Below, piece after piece: positions 34,394-42,697 of a stretch of 64,000 bases of DNA (position 1 is its first letter; every line of letters starts with the position of its first letter). This DNA comes from Bradyrhizobium barranii subsp. barranii. Its GTDB lineage: Bacteria > Pseudomonadota > Alphaproteobacteria > Rhizobiales > Xanthobacteraceae. Both the position numbers and the translations under genes were made by a program. The DNA lies in the NCBI RefSeq assembly GCF_017565645.3, contig NZ_CP086136.1:8663501-8727500 (forward strand), given 5' to 3'. The notes under the pieces were generated by a model that worked only from the letters and a program-made list of their open reading frames with translations, was not told where the DNA came from and searched no databases.

Positions 34394-34564
34394 ATGCGCG
34401 TCTTTTTTAGTTGCTTGTTTTGCGGGACGCTTCACAGCGCTATCCAAATAAGGCGGCCGGTCGTGGCAAGCGGGCGGTTCGATTGCAAAGCGTGCGGGCA
34501 GACACTGCATCGATGGTGGGCCGTATACGACTTTACAGATTGGAAGGGGCCGCTCGACCAGTAG
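34394..34564 (+). CDS. 56-residue zinc-ribbon mini-protein
   Basis: The frame encodes a protein with CLFCGTLH near residue 7 and CKACGQTLHRWW near 31, followed by AVYDFTDWKGP. The paired Cys motifs and the aromatic, acidic ending match a tiny protein family that I recall as repeated in bradyrhizobia. Upstream sequence lacks a strong ribosome site. Function unknown. Confidence 0.55.
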   Translation: MRVFFSCLFCGTLHSAIQIRRPVVASGRFDCKACGQTLHRWWAVYDFTDWKGPLDQ

Positions 34565-34618
34565 CGGGCGCGGCCAATCCGGGTCGCCGCACCTTGCCGG
34601 CCCCGCCCAAATGCGCCT

Positions 34619-34977
34619 ATGCCCGTCCTCACCCGCCGGCGCGATCCGCACCGCAGCGATTGCTGGCACATCCACTTTGACGACATCACGTCGGCAGCAT
34701 AGCAAAAGCCGTCGGAAACCCCAGATTCGTCCGAGGTTTGGCAATGGCAGTGCGGCTTCTATCCCGGCTCGAAGCCCGGCGAGCACCGCAAAGGCTCGGC
34801 GCCGTCGTTCGAGGCGGCTCCCGCGCGGCGTTCGAGGTGGCATGGAGCGAATATCTGCCCAAGAGCACAGAGGCCAATTTCCAGGCCTCGCGCGTTCATG
34901 AGGCGTGGACTCGCGAGAAATACGCGCGCTTTGATTGCGGCGAACGGATACCGTCGGACTGCCGTCAGCATGGCTGA
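34619..34977 (+). pseudogene. Decayed small hypothetical gene
   Basis: One frame reads CWHIHFDD and, after an in-frame TAG near 34698, VWQWQCGFYPGSKPGEHRKG. A shift near 34810 moves to a frame reading RAAFEVAWSEYLPKSTEANF and TREKYARFDCGERIPSD. Together they resemble a small bradyrhizobial hypothetical protein (aromatic CGFYPG core). The stop and frameshift make it a pseudogene. Confidence 0.5.
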
Positions 34978-35326
34978 ATGCGATGGTTGCTTACGCCGCT
35001 TTGACACTCGGATCGTGCTGCCCAGCGGCACCGAGCTCATCACGTTGCGCGATGCGATCCGGCACTTCAGCGAGACGGTGCCGAAACGCGAGCACAAGCA
35101 CCCGCGCGTACTTCTCGCCGCCGCCGCGCTGACCGACGCCGCCGAGGGCCGAACCGCGCAGCGATTGCCTCGGATACCGCTGCGCACCTCCTATCGTCCG
35201 CATCTCAACATATCCTCGGATTGTCGCCATTGTCGCAAATGCGGCCGGGCACGCCCCGGACCGACGGACCGAACCATATTGGAATGCCCTCCCAGACAAT
35301 CCAGCAGCCGCCGGGGCCGGTATTGA
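34970..35326 (+). CDS. Doubtful small protein
   Basis: The first 60 residues (TRIVLPSGTELITLRDAIRH, LLAAAALTDAAEGR) resemble small proteins often found in bradyrhizobial accessory DNA. The last 55 residues look like read-through and run against the better supported secreted-protein gene on the other strand. The real gene, if any, probably lost its stop. Confidence 0.3.
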   Translation: MAECDGCLRRFDTRIVLPSGTELITLRDAIRHFSETVPKREHKHPRVLLAAAALTDAAEGRTAQRLPRIPLRTSYRPHLNISSDCRHCRKCGRARPGPTDRTILECPPRQSSSRRGRY

Positions 35327-35456
35327 ATATATGACAGGGCTTGCCGTACACCGTGATGCGCGTTGGCCCGGCTGCGAATTTCTCGCGAGCCACGGCGGTC
35401 GTTGTAAGGACGGTGATCGCGATCAATCCAGTCGCCAAGAACTTGATTGTGGTCAT
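35205..35456 (-). CDS. Small secreted Cys-containing protein
   Basis: An 83-residue protein. The signal peptide is about residues 1-24 (KFLATGLIAITVLTTTAVA), and the mature part carries three Cys (KPCHIF, GGCWIVW, GRICDNG) that could pair by disulfides with a fourth at the C-terminus. AAAGGAC lies before the ATG. Unrecognised family; periplasmic location expected. Confidence 0.6.
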   Translation of the reverse strand: MTTIKFLATGLIAITVLTTTAVAREKFAAGPTRITVYGKPCHIFNTGPGGCWIVWEGIPIWFGPSVRGVPGRICDNGDNPRIC

Positions 35457-35622
35457 CGAGCTTGTCCTTTTGACCCTTGATGGGGGCTGCGACCTTAGCC
35501 TGTTTCCTGGGCCAGTGGAGGACCGGATGCGCTTGCTCGTTCGCATCCTGCCTGACGAAGCTCACAGTAGGTAACGGCAAGGACCTATTTGCCCAATCGT
35601 CGCAAAGAGTGGCGTTTGGCGC

Positions 35623-35736
35623 CGGAACGAGGACAAGAGCAAGACGCCCCGGCTCTGTGATTTATTGGGCCTCAAGCGCTTCACGCCGCACGATCTCCGC
35701 CGAACGGCGCGCGTCGGCGGTCAAGGCGTCAAGTAA
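35623..35736 (+). pseudogene. Tyrosine-recombinase (integrase) C-terminal scar
   Basis: A 37-codon fragment reads DLLGLKRFTPHDLRRTAR, the box II motif (H-x-L-R-R-T) of phage-type integrases, and then runs to a TAA without the catalytic Tyr. It is a short relic of a mobile element in this gene-poor zone. Confidence 0.6.
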
Positions 35737-35757
35737 AGCGCGAGCCACGCCAGTCGA

Positions 35758-35979
35758 TTAGACTATTAGGCTCGTAAAGAAGGGCTTGGTTATCTCGACG
35801 ACCGAGGGTTCTCTCTCATCAGGAGTGGCGGCGGTGACAAACTCGCTTTTGCAGTTAAAGCAGCGCCAAAGGTCATGGATTTCTTGGGCATTGACGCGCT
35901 CACGCCACTCTAGATGGACCAACCCAGAACCACATTGAGGGCATTTTTCTGGACGGGGAGTCGAGAAGATTGATGCCAT
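35758..35979 (-). CDS. Small zinc-ribbon protein
   Basis: A 73-residue protein with CPQCGSGLVHLEWRERV at residues 13-29 and CFNCKSEF near residue 40, a four-Cys ribbon, plus an acidic tail. The ATG at 35979 was chosen because the region before it (frame open to 36144) is Pro/Gly-rich and non-coding in style. Comparable single-ribbon proteins are frequent in bradyrhizobia. Function unknown. Confidence 0.6.
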   Translation of the reverse strand: MASIFSTPRPEKCPQCGSGLVHLEWRERVNAQEIHDLWRCFNCKSEFVTAATPDEREPSVVEITKPFFTSLIV

Positions 35980-36280
35980 GTGGAACCTCCCTCGTTTTCG
36001 GCGCAGCGTACGACTGTCTGGGCACATTGGAATTGATCCACAACAAACAATTTGCCCATTTGTCATCGCCGGGCGGCTTCCAGGCCCGGGACCGTCGAGT
36101 GCTGGCGCGCGCCCTCCGCAATCGGGCCTTGCCAGTTGGTACACAAAGGGCGGCGATGTGGCGCATGTCGAATACGGAAGCCATCATCTTCATGGGGTGG
36201 AACGCCCAGGGCCCGCATAAAGTTAGATAGATTGCGCACCATCGCGGCGGCCTGACCGCACGCTGGATTGGAGGCAGCAC

Positions 36281-36472
36281 ATGAAAATCGTGGACGAAGA
36301 CGGCGAGATCATCGCAACAGCATCCGATGACCATACTTTAATCGGCGGCCACCACCGCCTCGCAGTGGCGGCCAGCCTCGGTAAAAGACTGTTCTGGCGA
36401 GATACCGGCGAACCAGTGAAGCTTGATAACTTCTTCAAGCATTATGGAAGTTCTCTTCGACATACAAACTGA
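36281..36472 (+). CDS. Small hypothetical protein
   Basis: A 63-residue protein beginning MKIVDEDGEIIATASDDHTL. GGAGG lies eight bases before the ATG, which supports translation. The composition is mixed and protein-like (LAVAASLGKRLFWRDTGEPV), but no family was recognised. Confidence 0.45.
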   Translation: MKIVDEDGEIIATASDDHTLIGGHHRLAVAASLGKRLFWRDTGEPVKLDNFFKHYGSSLRHTN

Positions 36473-36988
36473 GCCGCTCGCCGAGCGTACGTTGTTCGGC
36501 GCATCGCAACAACGCCAACGAGGATTTTTGCCATCGCGCATTCCTGGTTTAATTTTTATGCGGTCCCGTACACAAAGGCGGCGCGCGATGTGGCGCAAGT
36601 GCGACAATCGATCACCCCCGTTTGGCCCTGGTCTCCGAGGGACCCCGGAAAGCAAATAGGGGCATCGTTGGTTCGCGTCTGATCGCTCTTGCCATCAGCC
36701 CCGCTCCATTTAAGCTCTCCCTCCCTTTCCCACGCGCCGCTGGCGTGATCGAGGCGGTCGAGGCGGTGCGGCCGGCGGCACTGGCGCAGAGGCCATGCCG
36801 CAACGAAGGTTCGAGCGAAAGAAATCGACTGCGACATCTGTCGCAGTTGGGAAGCGCACGGGCAAGAATGGTAACGCCCGCAAGGTGCCGGTCGAGCGGC
36901 GCGCAATGGCCGCCTGCGTCGAGCCTGTGTCACGTCGCGAGATCTGGTCACCTCAAATGACCAATTGCGCGGGCCCGCCGCCGATCTA
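36473..36988. other. No gene seen
   Basis: This 516-bp stretch holds only shadow frames. No inverted repeats, IS ends or promoter-like sequence were noticed. Confidence 0.35.
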
Positions 36989-37177
36989 TCAGGTCTGCCT
37001 CTTCACGATTTCAAATCCCTTTGCGTGCAATTCCAGCAGTATGCCCTGTGCCAAGTGCGTGCACTCTTCAGACTTGATCCAGTGCGGACTTCTCCAATCC
37101 GGGTCGTCTTCCTTTGGGTAACTGGTGAAGGCGGAGCGAATGGCGGCTTCGATCACGTCGATGGGATTGTCCGACAT
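36989..37177 (-). CDS. Small hypothetical protein
   Basis: A 62-residue protein starting MSDNPIDVIEAAIRSAFTSY and containing WRSPHWIKSEECTHLAQGIL. Helical and mildly acidic. GAGGG sits before the ATG at 37177; another ATG occurs two codons upstream. No family recognised. Confidence 0.5.
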   Translation of the reverse strand: MSDNPIDVIEAAIRSAFTSYPKEDDPDWRSPHWIKSEECTHLAQGILLELHAKGFEIVKRQT

Positions 37178-37530
37178 CTGCATCCCTCACGCATTTTGCG
37201 AAATAGATCAAAATCCTAAAAGAACAAGCCCAGCCGGACACTCACCCGGCGGCCCTCTCCGTTCAGAAGAACGTCACCGCCATCAATGGCTTGATCTAGG
37301 TCAACGCTGTGCCTCGGGCTCAGGCACGTGAACGGATCGCACTAAATTTAACGCGGTATGATGAATTTCAGATATATTCATACGGCGCGGTCGCGCGGTC
37401 CCGGCACTTGCCTCTGGCCCTCACAAAGGACCCGGAACTGCACCAATGACCGCACCCGGTGCGGCGTCACTGGGCCAGAGAGGGCTGCGGTAATGCCGAG
37501 AGCGGTCGTCGGGAGGCGGTCGCCATCGTT
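37178..37530. other. No gene seen
   Basis: A 353-bp interval before the DUF1269 gene with AT-rich patches (37330-37380) but no reading frame of quality. Confidence 0.35.
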
Positions 37531-38061
37531 TCAAGCGCCCGGCAAATCAGGAGGCGAAGCCGCCGGTACCGCCGCTTTGACCTCTGCCAGCGCCGCTTGC
37601 AAGGCGGCTTCCTTAGTGTGGTCGAGAGAAGTCTTTAGCACCGTGCCGCCTTCGCCTTTTAGCCTCTCAAGAACCTTGTCTGCCGTGACTTTGCGCACCA
37701 GTACGAAGAGCGCTGCGGTTCCGGGTTGAACGGCGGCAGCGGTCTCTTTCATCCATTTGTCGTTGATGCCGACATCCGTTAAATATCCGCTGAGTGTGCC
37801 GGACGCGACGCCAAGGGCAGCACCAGCAAGCGGCATCAAAAAGATCAGGCCAATCAGCGTGCCCCAAAAGGCGCCAGTAGCCGCACCAGCAGCCGTGGTA
37901 TTGATCAGTTGATTTAGTTTGATGTTTCCGTTGCTGTCTTTCACGGCGATCACGGCATCGCCGAGTTCGATCAAATACTCCTTCTGCATGGCCAGCAATT
38001 TTTGACGAACTTCCTCCGCCTTCGCCTCGGTTGGAAATGCAATTACGACAAGGTCGCTCAT
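37531..38061 (-). CDS. DUF1269-family membrane-associated protein
   Basis: A 176-residue protein of the DUF1269 family. The N-terminal strand-helix is SDLVVIAFPTEAKAEEVRQK, the central glycine-rich hydrophobic segment GAFWGTLIGLIFLMPLAGAA is about residues 70-90, and the C-terminal helix region follows. Such proteins often accompany general-stress genes; the function is unknown. The ATG at 38061 is used; the open frame upstream to 38226 is Arg-rich and non-coding in style. Confidence 0.75.
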   Translation of the reverse strand: MSDLVVIAFPTEAKAEEVRQKLLAMQKEYLIELGDAVIAVKDSNGNIKLNQLINTTAAGAATGAFWGTLIGLIFLMPLAGAALGVASGTLSGYLTDVGINDKWMKETAAAVQPGTAALFVLVRKVTADKVLERLKGEGGTVLKTSLDHTKEAALQAALAEVKAAVPAASPPDLPGA

Positions 38062-38251
38062 CTGTTCTGCTCCTCTACTCGAACGATTGCTGCCCATGCG
38101 AGAGAGGATGCGCCCGGTCGCGCGGGACAGGCAAGCCGCTACGGATAGCGGATGACGGCGCTCCGGGCACAACGGGAGGCGGCGGGCACATCCGGCACGG
38201 GCGGACCGGCTCGCGAGAACCGACAAGATGAGGCGTCAAGGTGCGAGTCAG

Positions 38252-38295
38252 GAGACCGCTAACGCCTCTCCCCACACGACGCAGATTTGCGATAT
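38252..38295. repeat. 44-bp sequence shared with 5611-5654
   Basis: About 84 percent identical by eye to the copy at 5611-5654. It lies between the DUF1269 gene and the DHA-kinase operon end, just 28 bp past the dhaK stop. The first ten bases also match the DNA behind the recombinase remnant at 57848. Confidence 0.45.
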
Positions 38296-38322
38296 CAGCA
38301 AAAAATGAGCCGCGCGCGGAAA

Positions 38323-39312
38323 TCAGACGCCCCAACGCAGAGCTGCGGTCTGCACCGGGGCATCCCATAATGTCGTGGCTTTGCGATCGAGCACCGATAC
38401 GGTGATCGAGACACCGGCCATGTCGAGGGATGTGACGTAGGAACCGGTCAGGAAGCGCGTCACCGTGATCCCCGCGCGATCCAGAGTCCGCTTTGCGGCA
38501 TTGACCATCAGATAGAGTTCGATCAGAGGCGTCGCACCAAATCCGTTAATGAGAAGCAGCACTTCACTGCCCTTGCTCGGCGCAAGATCCTTCAGGATCG
38601 CGTCGAGCACCTCGGCGGCGATCGCATCGGCGGAAGCCAACGGTACCCTGCGCCGGCCAGGCTCGCCATGAATGCCGACGCCCATTTCCATTTCATCGTC
38701 GGCCAACGTGAAATTTGGCCGTCCGGCGGCCGGCACAGTGCATGGCAATAGAGCTACCCCCATCGAGCGCGTACGCCGGTTGACTTCATCGCCGAGCGCC
38801 TTGAGCGCGGCAAGCGGCATTCCGGTCTCGGCAGCGGCGCCGACCATTTTTTCCACGATCAACGTTCCAGCGACACCGCGACGACCGGTCGTGTAGGTCG
38901 ACTTTTCGACCGCCACGTCGTCGTTCGTCACCACGCTTGCGACTTCTCGGCCGGCCATCTCGGCTGCCATGGTGAAATTCATCACATCGCCTTCGTAGTT
39001 TTTGACGATGAACAGCACACCTGCGCCGGTGTCGACGGCCTCCGCAGCCTCGATCATCTGATCTGGCGTCGGCGAGGTGAAGACCTGGCCAGGACAAGCC
39101 GCGTCGAGCATGCCCAGGCCGACAAAGCCCGCATGCAGCGGCTCATGTCCCGAGCCGCCTCCCGAAATCAGCGCGACTTTGCCTGGTTTCAACGTGCGAC
39201 GGCGCACAAATTTGCGCTCGGCGCCGAGAAGCAGGATATCGGCGTGCGCTGCGGCGAGGCCGTCAAGACTTTCTTCGAGTACAGTATCGGCGCTGTTGAT
39301 CAGCTTTTTCAT
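38323..39312 (-). CDS. dhaK: Dihydroxyacetone kinase, substrate-binding subunit DhaK
   Basis: A 329-residue subunit of PTS-dependent dihydroxyacetone kinase. GGGSGHEPLHAGFVG (about residues 49-63) is the family N-terminal motif, and the His of VGIHGEPG (about 216) is the residue that binds dihydroxyacetone covalently as a hemiaminal. The product is dihydroxyacetone phosphate. It closes the minus-strand operon, 39 bp after the HTH gene. Length fits the E. coli-type split kinase rather than ATP-dependent fused enzymes. Confidence 0.92.
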   Translation of the reverse strand: MKKLINSADTVLEESLDGLAAAHADILLLGAERKFVRRRTLKPGKVALISGGGSGHEPLHAGFVGLGMLDAACPGQVFTSPTPDQMIEAAEAVDTGAGVLFIVKNYEGDVMNFTMAAEMAGREVASVVTNDDVAVEKSTYTTGRRGVAGTLIVEKMVGAAAETGMPLAALKALGDEVNRRTRSMGVALLPCTVPAAGRPNFTLADDEMEMGVGIHGEPGRRRVPLASADAIAAEVLDAILKDLAPSKGSEVLLLINGFGATPLIELYLMVNAAKRTLDRAGITVTRFLTGSYVTSLDMAGVSITVSVLDRKATTLWDAPVQTAALRWGV

Positions 39313-39351
39313 GAGCGTTCTCCCAGTCCGGTCTAAGGTTCGATTCAATGG

Positions 39352-39777
39352 CTAACCGACGCTTTCCGCAAAGCGCGCGAGCTGCGCGGCTAAATCCACG
39401 ATGAGCTGCTCGAGCGCACGATTCTTCTTGTCGTCACCAAGTTCAGGAACGGTCACGGTAATGACACGCGTGCGCGCTTCGCGGTGGGGTGCGCGCAATC
39501 TTCCGGGGTGCGCGCGGCCATACGCATCGAGAAATGCCGCACGCTCGGCGCTGGACAGATGGCAGACGTCGAAGATGACCGCGACATGCTTCGCCGGGAT
39601 CGGCACCAGATAAGCCGGATTCGTGATTTGACTCACGAACGAACGATTCTTGCCCAGCGCCGCCGCAAGCTTCAGGCGCGTCCCCGAGGGCCGATTGTCG
39701 AGTACCTTTCGCAGGATTATTTTGTATTCTGCGACATTCTTGTCACCGGGCGTGTCCTTGCCGACATCGTCCTTCAT
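39352..39777 (-). CDS. HTH-like hypothetical protein inside the DHA-kinase operon
   Basis: A 141-residue protein. Residues about 18-65 look like a Cro/C1-type helix-turn-helix: YKIILRKVLDNR, GTRLKLAAALGKNRSFVSQI, then IPAKHVAVIFDVCHLSSAE. The tail (about 105-141) is helical and may oligomerise. Its ATG overlaps the EI stop (ATGA), so it is co-translated. E. coli controls dha genes with the unrelated activator DhaR; this protein may be a local autoregulator of the operon. No established function. Confidence 0.7.
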   Translation of the reverse strand: MKDDVGKDTPGDKNVAEYKIILRKVLDNRPSGTRLKLAAALGKNRSFVSQITNPAYLVPIPAKHVAVIFDVCHLSSAERAAFLDAYGRAHPGRLRAPHREARTRVITVTVPELGDDKKNRALEQLIVDLAAQLARFAESVG

Positions 39778-41372
39778 GAACTCACCTTTGCGATTGCGGC
39801 CTTGAGCCGTGCGACGGCAATCGGCGACACAGAGAGAGTTGTCAATCCGGTCGCGAGCAGCGCCGCCGTGAGGTGAGTGTTGGCCGCGGCGTCGCCACAG
39901 AGCGAAACCTCGACGCCTCGCTTTAGCCCGGCCTCGACGGTCGCGGCTATCAGTGCCAGCACAGCCGGATTGCTGGTATCATTGAGGTCAGCGACTGCGC
40001 CGATGTCGCGCGCCGCCGCCATGGTGTACTGGGTTAGATCGTTCGAACCGATGGAATAGAATGCAGCGCCAAAATCCGCTGCACAGAGCGCCGCCGCTGG
40101 AACCTCGACCATAATGCCGAGCGGCGGTCGAGCGCAGGCAACTCCTTTCGCTTGGAGGGCTGTGAACTCCGCGTCAAGTATTTCGTTCGCGCGGTCCAAT
40201 TCCGACGGGACCGCAACCATAGGCAGCATCACTTTCAGCGTGCCATGGACAGCCGCACGGCAGAGCGCGCGGAGCTGCATGCGAAACACCTCCGGCCGCG
40301 CGAGCGAGAGGCGGATACCGCGGAGGCCGAGAAACGGATTGCTCTCACCTTCGACCGTCAAACCGGGAACCTGCTTGTCTCCGCCTGCATCCAAGGTCCG
40401 GATCGTCACCGGCTTATCTTGGGCCCAGACGAGAATGTCTCGATAGACCCTGTATTGCGTTTCCTCGTCCGGCAGGCCGTGGGCCGCCTCGAACAGGAAT
40501 TCCGTGCGTACAAGGCCGATGCCGTCGCAAATTGCGGAATCAAGGTTTGCAAGATCTTCAGGCCCGGCGACATTGAGCAGAACCGCTATCCGCCGACCAT
40601 TGGCGACGAAGGCAGGCGCAAGGGTGGTCGCCTCGGCGACAGCCAGTTCGGCCTTCGCAGCCGCCATACGCAGCTCAAAGAGACGGATGGTCTCCGGCTC
40701 CGGATCGAAGATGACCCTTCCGGCGTCGCCGTCTACCAGCGCCAAGACTGGTGGCTGTCCATGCCACGACAACGGACCTAACCCAACGACCATCGGCGCC
40801 CCGCGCGCACGCGCCAACATGGCGACATGCGAGGAAGGTGAGCCACTGGCCAGCGCGATCGCGCCGCCTTGCGACCAGTCAGTCGCAAGAAAGGTCGAAG
40901 GCGTGATATCTTCAGCCGCAACAATCGAACCGCCCGCGATTCCGGCGACGACATCCACACCGCCCAGATGCGCAAGCACGCGATCGCGGATGTCAACGAT
41001 ATCAACGGCCCGGGCACGGAAATATTCATCTTCAGCCGCGCGATAGCCGGCGATCTCTAGGTCGAGTGCCCGGCGCCAGGCATGGTCGGCAGCGATCCCG
41101 ATCGCGATAAGTTCATATGCCGTATCTGTGAGTGCATCGTCTTCCAACATGGCGGCCTGGAACTCCAGAATGTCTGCCGCCTCACTCTGAATCGTCTTGA
41201 TCTGCTCGGCGAGTTGCGCCCTTGCCCCCCCAATCGCCGCCCGCAGCGCCGCAGCCTCCTGCTCCGGATCCTCGCTCGCCATTCGCCCGGCCACGGCCGC
41301 AGTCAGCACCGCGACCGGCCCGAACGCGAGGCCCGGCGACGCAGCACGGCCGATAAGTTGGATCTCTGCCAC
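39774..41372 (-). CDS. Enzyme I-type PEP phosphotransferase for DHA kinase
   Basis: A 532-residue PEP-protein phosphotransferase. The active-site His is in GSPSSHVAMLARARGAPMV, and the PEP-binding barrel shows GIGLVRTEFLFE, IRTLDAGGDKQ, FLGLRGIRLSLARPEVF and SIGSNDLTQYTMA. It would pass phosphate from PEP to the adjacent HPr and then DhaM. A dedicated copy makes the kinase independent of general sugar PTS, which many alphaproteobacteria lack. It lies 5 bp after the HPr gene. Confidence 0.92.
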   Translation of the reverse strand: MAEIQLIGRAASPGLAFGPVAVLTAAVAGRMASEDPEQEAAALRAAIGGARAQLAEQIKTIQSEAADILEFQAAMLEDDALTDTAYELIAIGIAADHAWRRALDLEIAGYRAAEDEYFRARAVDIVDIRDRVLAHLGGVDVVAGIAGGSIVAAEDITPSTFLATDWSQGGAIALASGSPSSHVAMLARARGAPMVVGLGPLSWHGQPPVLALVDGDAGRVIFDPEPETIRLFELRMAAAKAELAVAEATTLAPAFVANGRRIAVLLNVAGPEDLANLDSAICDGIGLVRTEFLFEAAHGLPDEETQYRVYRDILVWAQDKPVTIRTLDAGGDKQVPGLTVEGESNPFLGLRGIRLSLARPEVFRMQLRALCRAAVHGTLKVMLPMVAVPSELDRANEILDAEFTALQAKGVACARPPLGIMVEVPAAALCAADFGAAFYSIGSNDLTQYTMAAARDIGAVADLNDTSNPAVLALIAATVEAGLKRGVEVSLCGDAAANTHLTAALLATGLTTLSVSPIAVARLKAAIAKVSS

Positions 41373-41377
41373 TGCCG

Positions 41378-41692
41378 TTAAGCCTCACCAAAACCGTCAT
41401 GCACAAGCGCAAGCATGGCAGCAAGCGCCACCTCTCCGTCCGGTCCGGCGACCCGGAAATGCAGCGTCGCCCCCTGCGGAGCTTTTACACGCATCACCTT
41501 CACCGGACTCTTGGCATCCGTCCAAGGCCCGTCTCCAGAGAGGGCGAGTTCGATCTTTGCGGCAAACCTCTTCGCACACTGCGTGAGCTTGACCGACGGC
41601 CGCGCATGAAGTCCGACCTTGTTGACGAGAACCGCCGAGGCGGTCAGCGGCACCGACGTCTCACCTGCCCGGCTGGCGTGGGCATCATGCAT
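41378..41692 (-). CDS. HPr-type phosphocarrier protein
   Basis: A 104-residue HPr-family protein; the active His is in KVGLHARPSVKLTQ, about residue 31. The Ser46-type regulatory region is replaced by a segment reading DAKSPVKVMRVKAPQGATL. An N-terminal extension of about 15 residues precedes the fold. The ATG overlaps the 3' end of dhaM by 8 bp. In E. coli, DhaM carries EIIA, HPr and EI-like domains in one chain; here they are separate genes. Confidence 0.9.
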   Translation of the reverse strand: MHDAHASRAGETSVPLTASAVLVNKVGLHARPSVKLTQCAKRFAAKIELALSGDGPWTDAKSPVKVMRVKAPQGATLHFRVAGPDGEVALAAMLALVHDGFGEA

Positions 41693-42086
41693 AGAATTCC
41701 TCCGCGCTACGCTTGACGGCTGCGAGCGATGAGCCACCCGAGGATTCCGTCGCTGCAATCACCGCTCCTTCGACCACCGGAGCATTGCAGACGACGACGC
41801 GCGCCCTTCGATCTTCAGCCAACATTTCCACCGCCATCTCGGAATTTGTCTCCGCTCCACCGAGATCAACGAGCACAGCCACACCTGCTGCGGACCACGC
41901 CGCCTCGATCGCCTCCAGGATTCCAGCAACATTCGTGCCGAGCCCTCCATCGACATCACCGCCGGTCCAGGCGAGCGGCACCGCATTGCCCACCATCTGG
42001 CGCACCATATCTGCCGCGCCTTCCGCTATCTTGGGCGAATGTGAAACGATAACGATTCCGACATTGCCGCCATTTGGATTGTTCAT
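41685..42086 (-). CDS. dhaM: DhaM, EIIA-like phosphoryl donor to DHA kinase
   Basis: A 133-residue protein matching the EIIA-mannose-like domain of DhaM. The active-site His lies in GIVIVSHSPKIAEGAADMV near residue 16, and VAVLVDLGGAETNSEMAVEM is the core strand-helix. It hands phosphate to the ADP of DhaL. Overlaps dhaL by 4 bp and the HPr gene by 8 bp. Confidence 0.9.
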   Translation of the reverse strand: MNNPNGGNVGIVIVSHSPKIAEGAADMVRQMVGNAVPLAWTGGDVDGGLGTNVAGILEAIEAAWSAAGVAVLVDLGGAETNSEMAVEMLAEDRRARVVVCNAPVVEGAVIAATESSGGSSLAAVKRSAEEFYA

Positions 42087-42697
42087 GACCTTGCCTCGAA
42101 TTCCAATACTTTGACTGCAGCCCCGATCAACAGGGACGTTGAGCGCGAACCGGGGTCCATGTGACCAATGGAGCGTTCGCCGAGAAAAGAAGCCCTGCCG
42201 CGAATAGCGAGCATCGGCGTCGTGCGATCGGCCGCCTGCACCGCTTCTAACGCAATCGCCCGCGCATCGCCGCCTGCAGCCAATACCGCTTGCACGGGCA
42301 CCAGGACATCCAGCATGGTTTTCTGTCCTGCCTCCGAGCGTCCGCGCGCCTTTACGGCATTGATTGCCATATCCGTAGCCGCGACAAACTCCGCGCGTGT
42401 TGGCTGCTCTGGAAGCGCCTTGCCCAACTCCATGAAGAAGGTGCCAACCAGCGGCCCAGAGGCTCCGCCAACCTTCATGACCAGCGTCATTCCGATCGAC
42501 TTCAGCATTTCTGGCAGAGACTTGTCCGCAAGGCCGGGCAACGTCGCGAGCACGGCCTCGAAGCCGCGTTTCATGTTCAGCCCATGATCGCCGTCACCGA
42601 TCGCCTGGTCGAGGCTGGTCAGTTCGTCGGCGTGCTGGATCACCGATTCCGCAAGCGCCCGCACCAGATTCTCCCTAGAGGTCCGATCGAGACTCAT
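42083..42697 (-). CDS. dhaL: DHA kinase nucleotide-binding subunit DhaL
   Basis: A 204-residue helical-barrel subunit carrying tightly bound ADP with Mg. The metal-binding motif is LTSLDQAIGDGDHGLNMKRG (residues 27-46), the nucleotide region KVGGASGPLVGTFF, and the late motif SFLGERSIGHMDPGSRSTSL. It receives phosphate from DhaM and passes it to dihydroxyacetone on DhaK. The start overlaps the stop of the upstream ABC ATPase gene (ATGA), tying transport to phosphorylation. Confidence 0.92.
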   Translation of the reverse strand: MSLDRTSRENLVRALAESVIQHADELTSLDQAIGDGDHGLNMKRGFEAVLATLPGLADKSLPEMLKSIGMTLVMKVGGASGPLVGTFFMELGKALPEQPTRAEFVAATDMAINAVKARGRSEAGQKTMLDVLVPVQAVLAAGGDARAIALEAVQAADRTTPMLAIRGRASFLGERSIGHMDPGSRSTSLLIGAAVKVLEFEARS

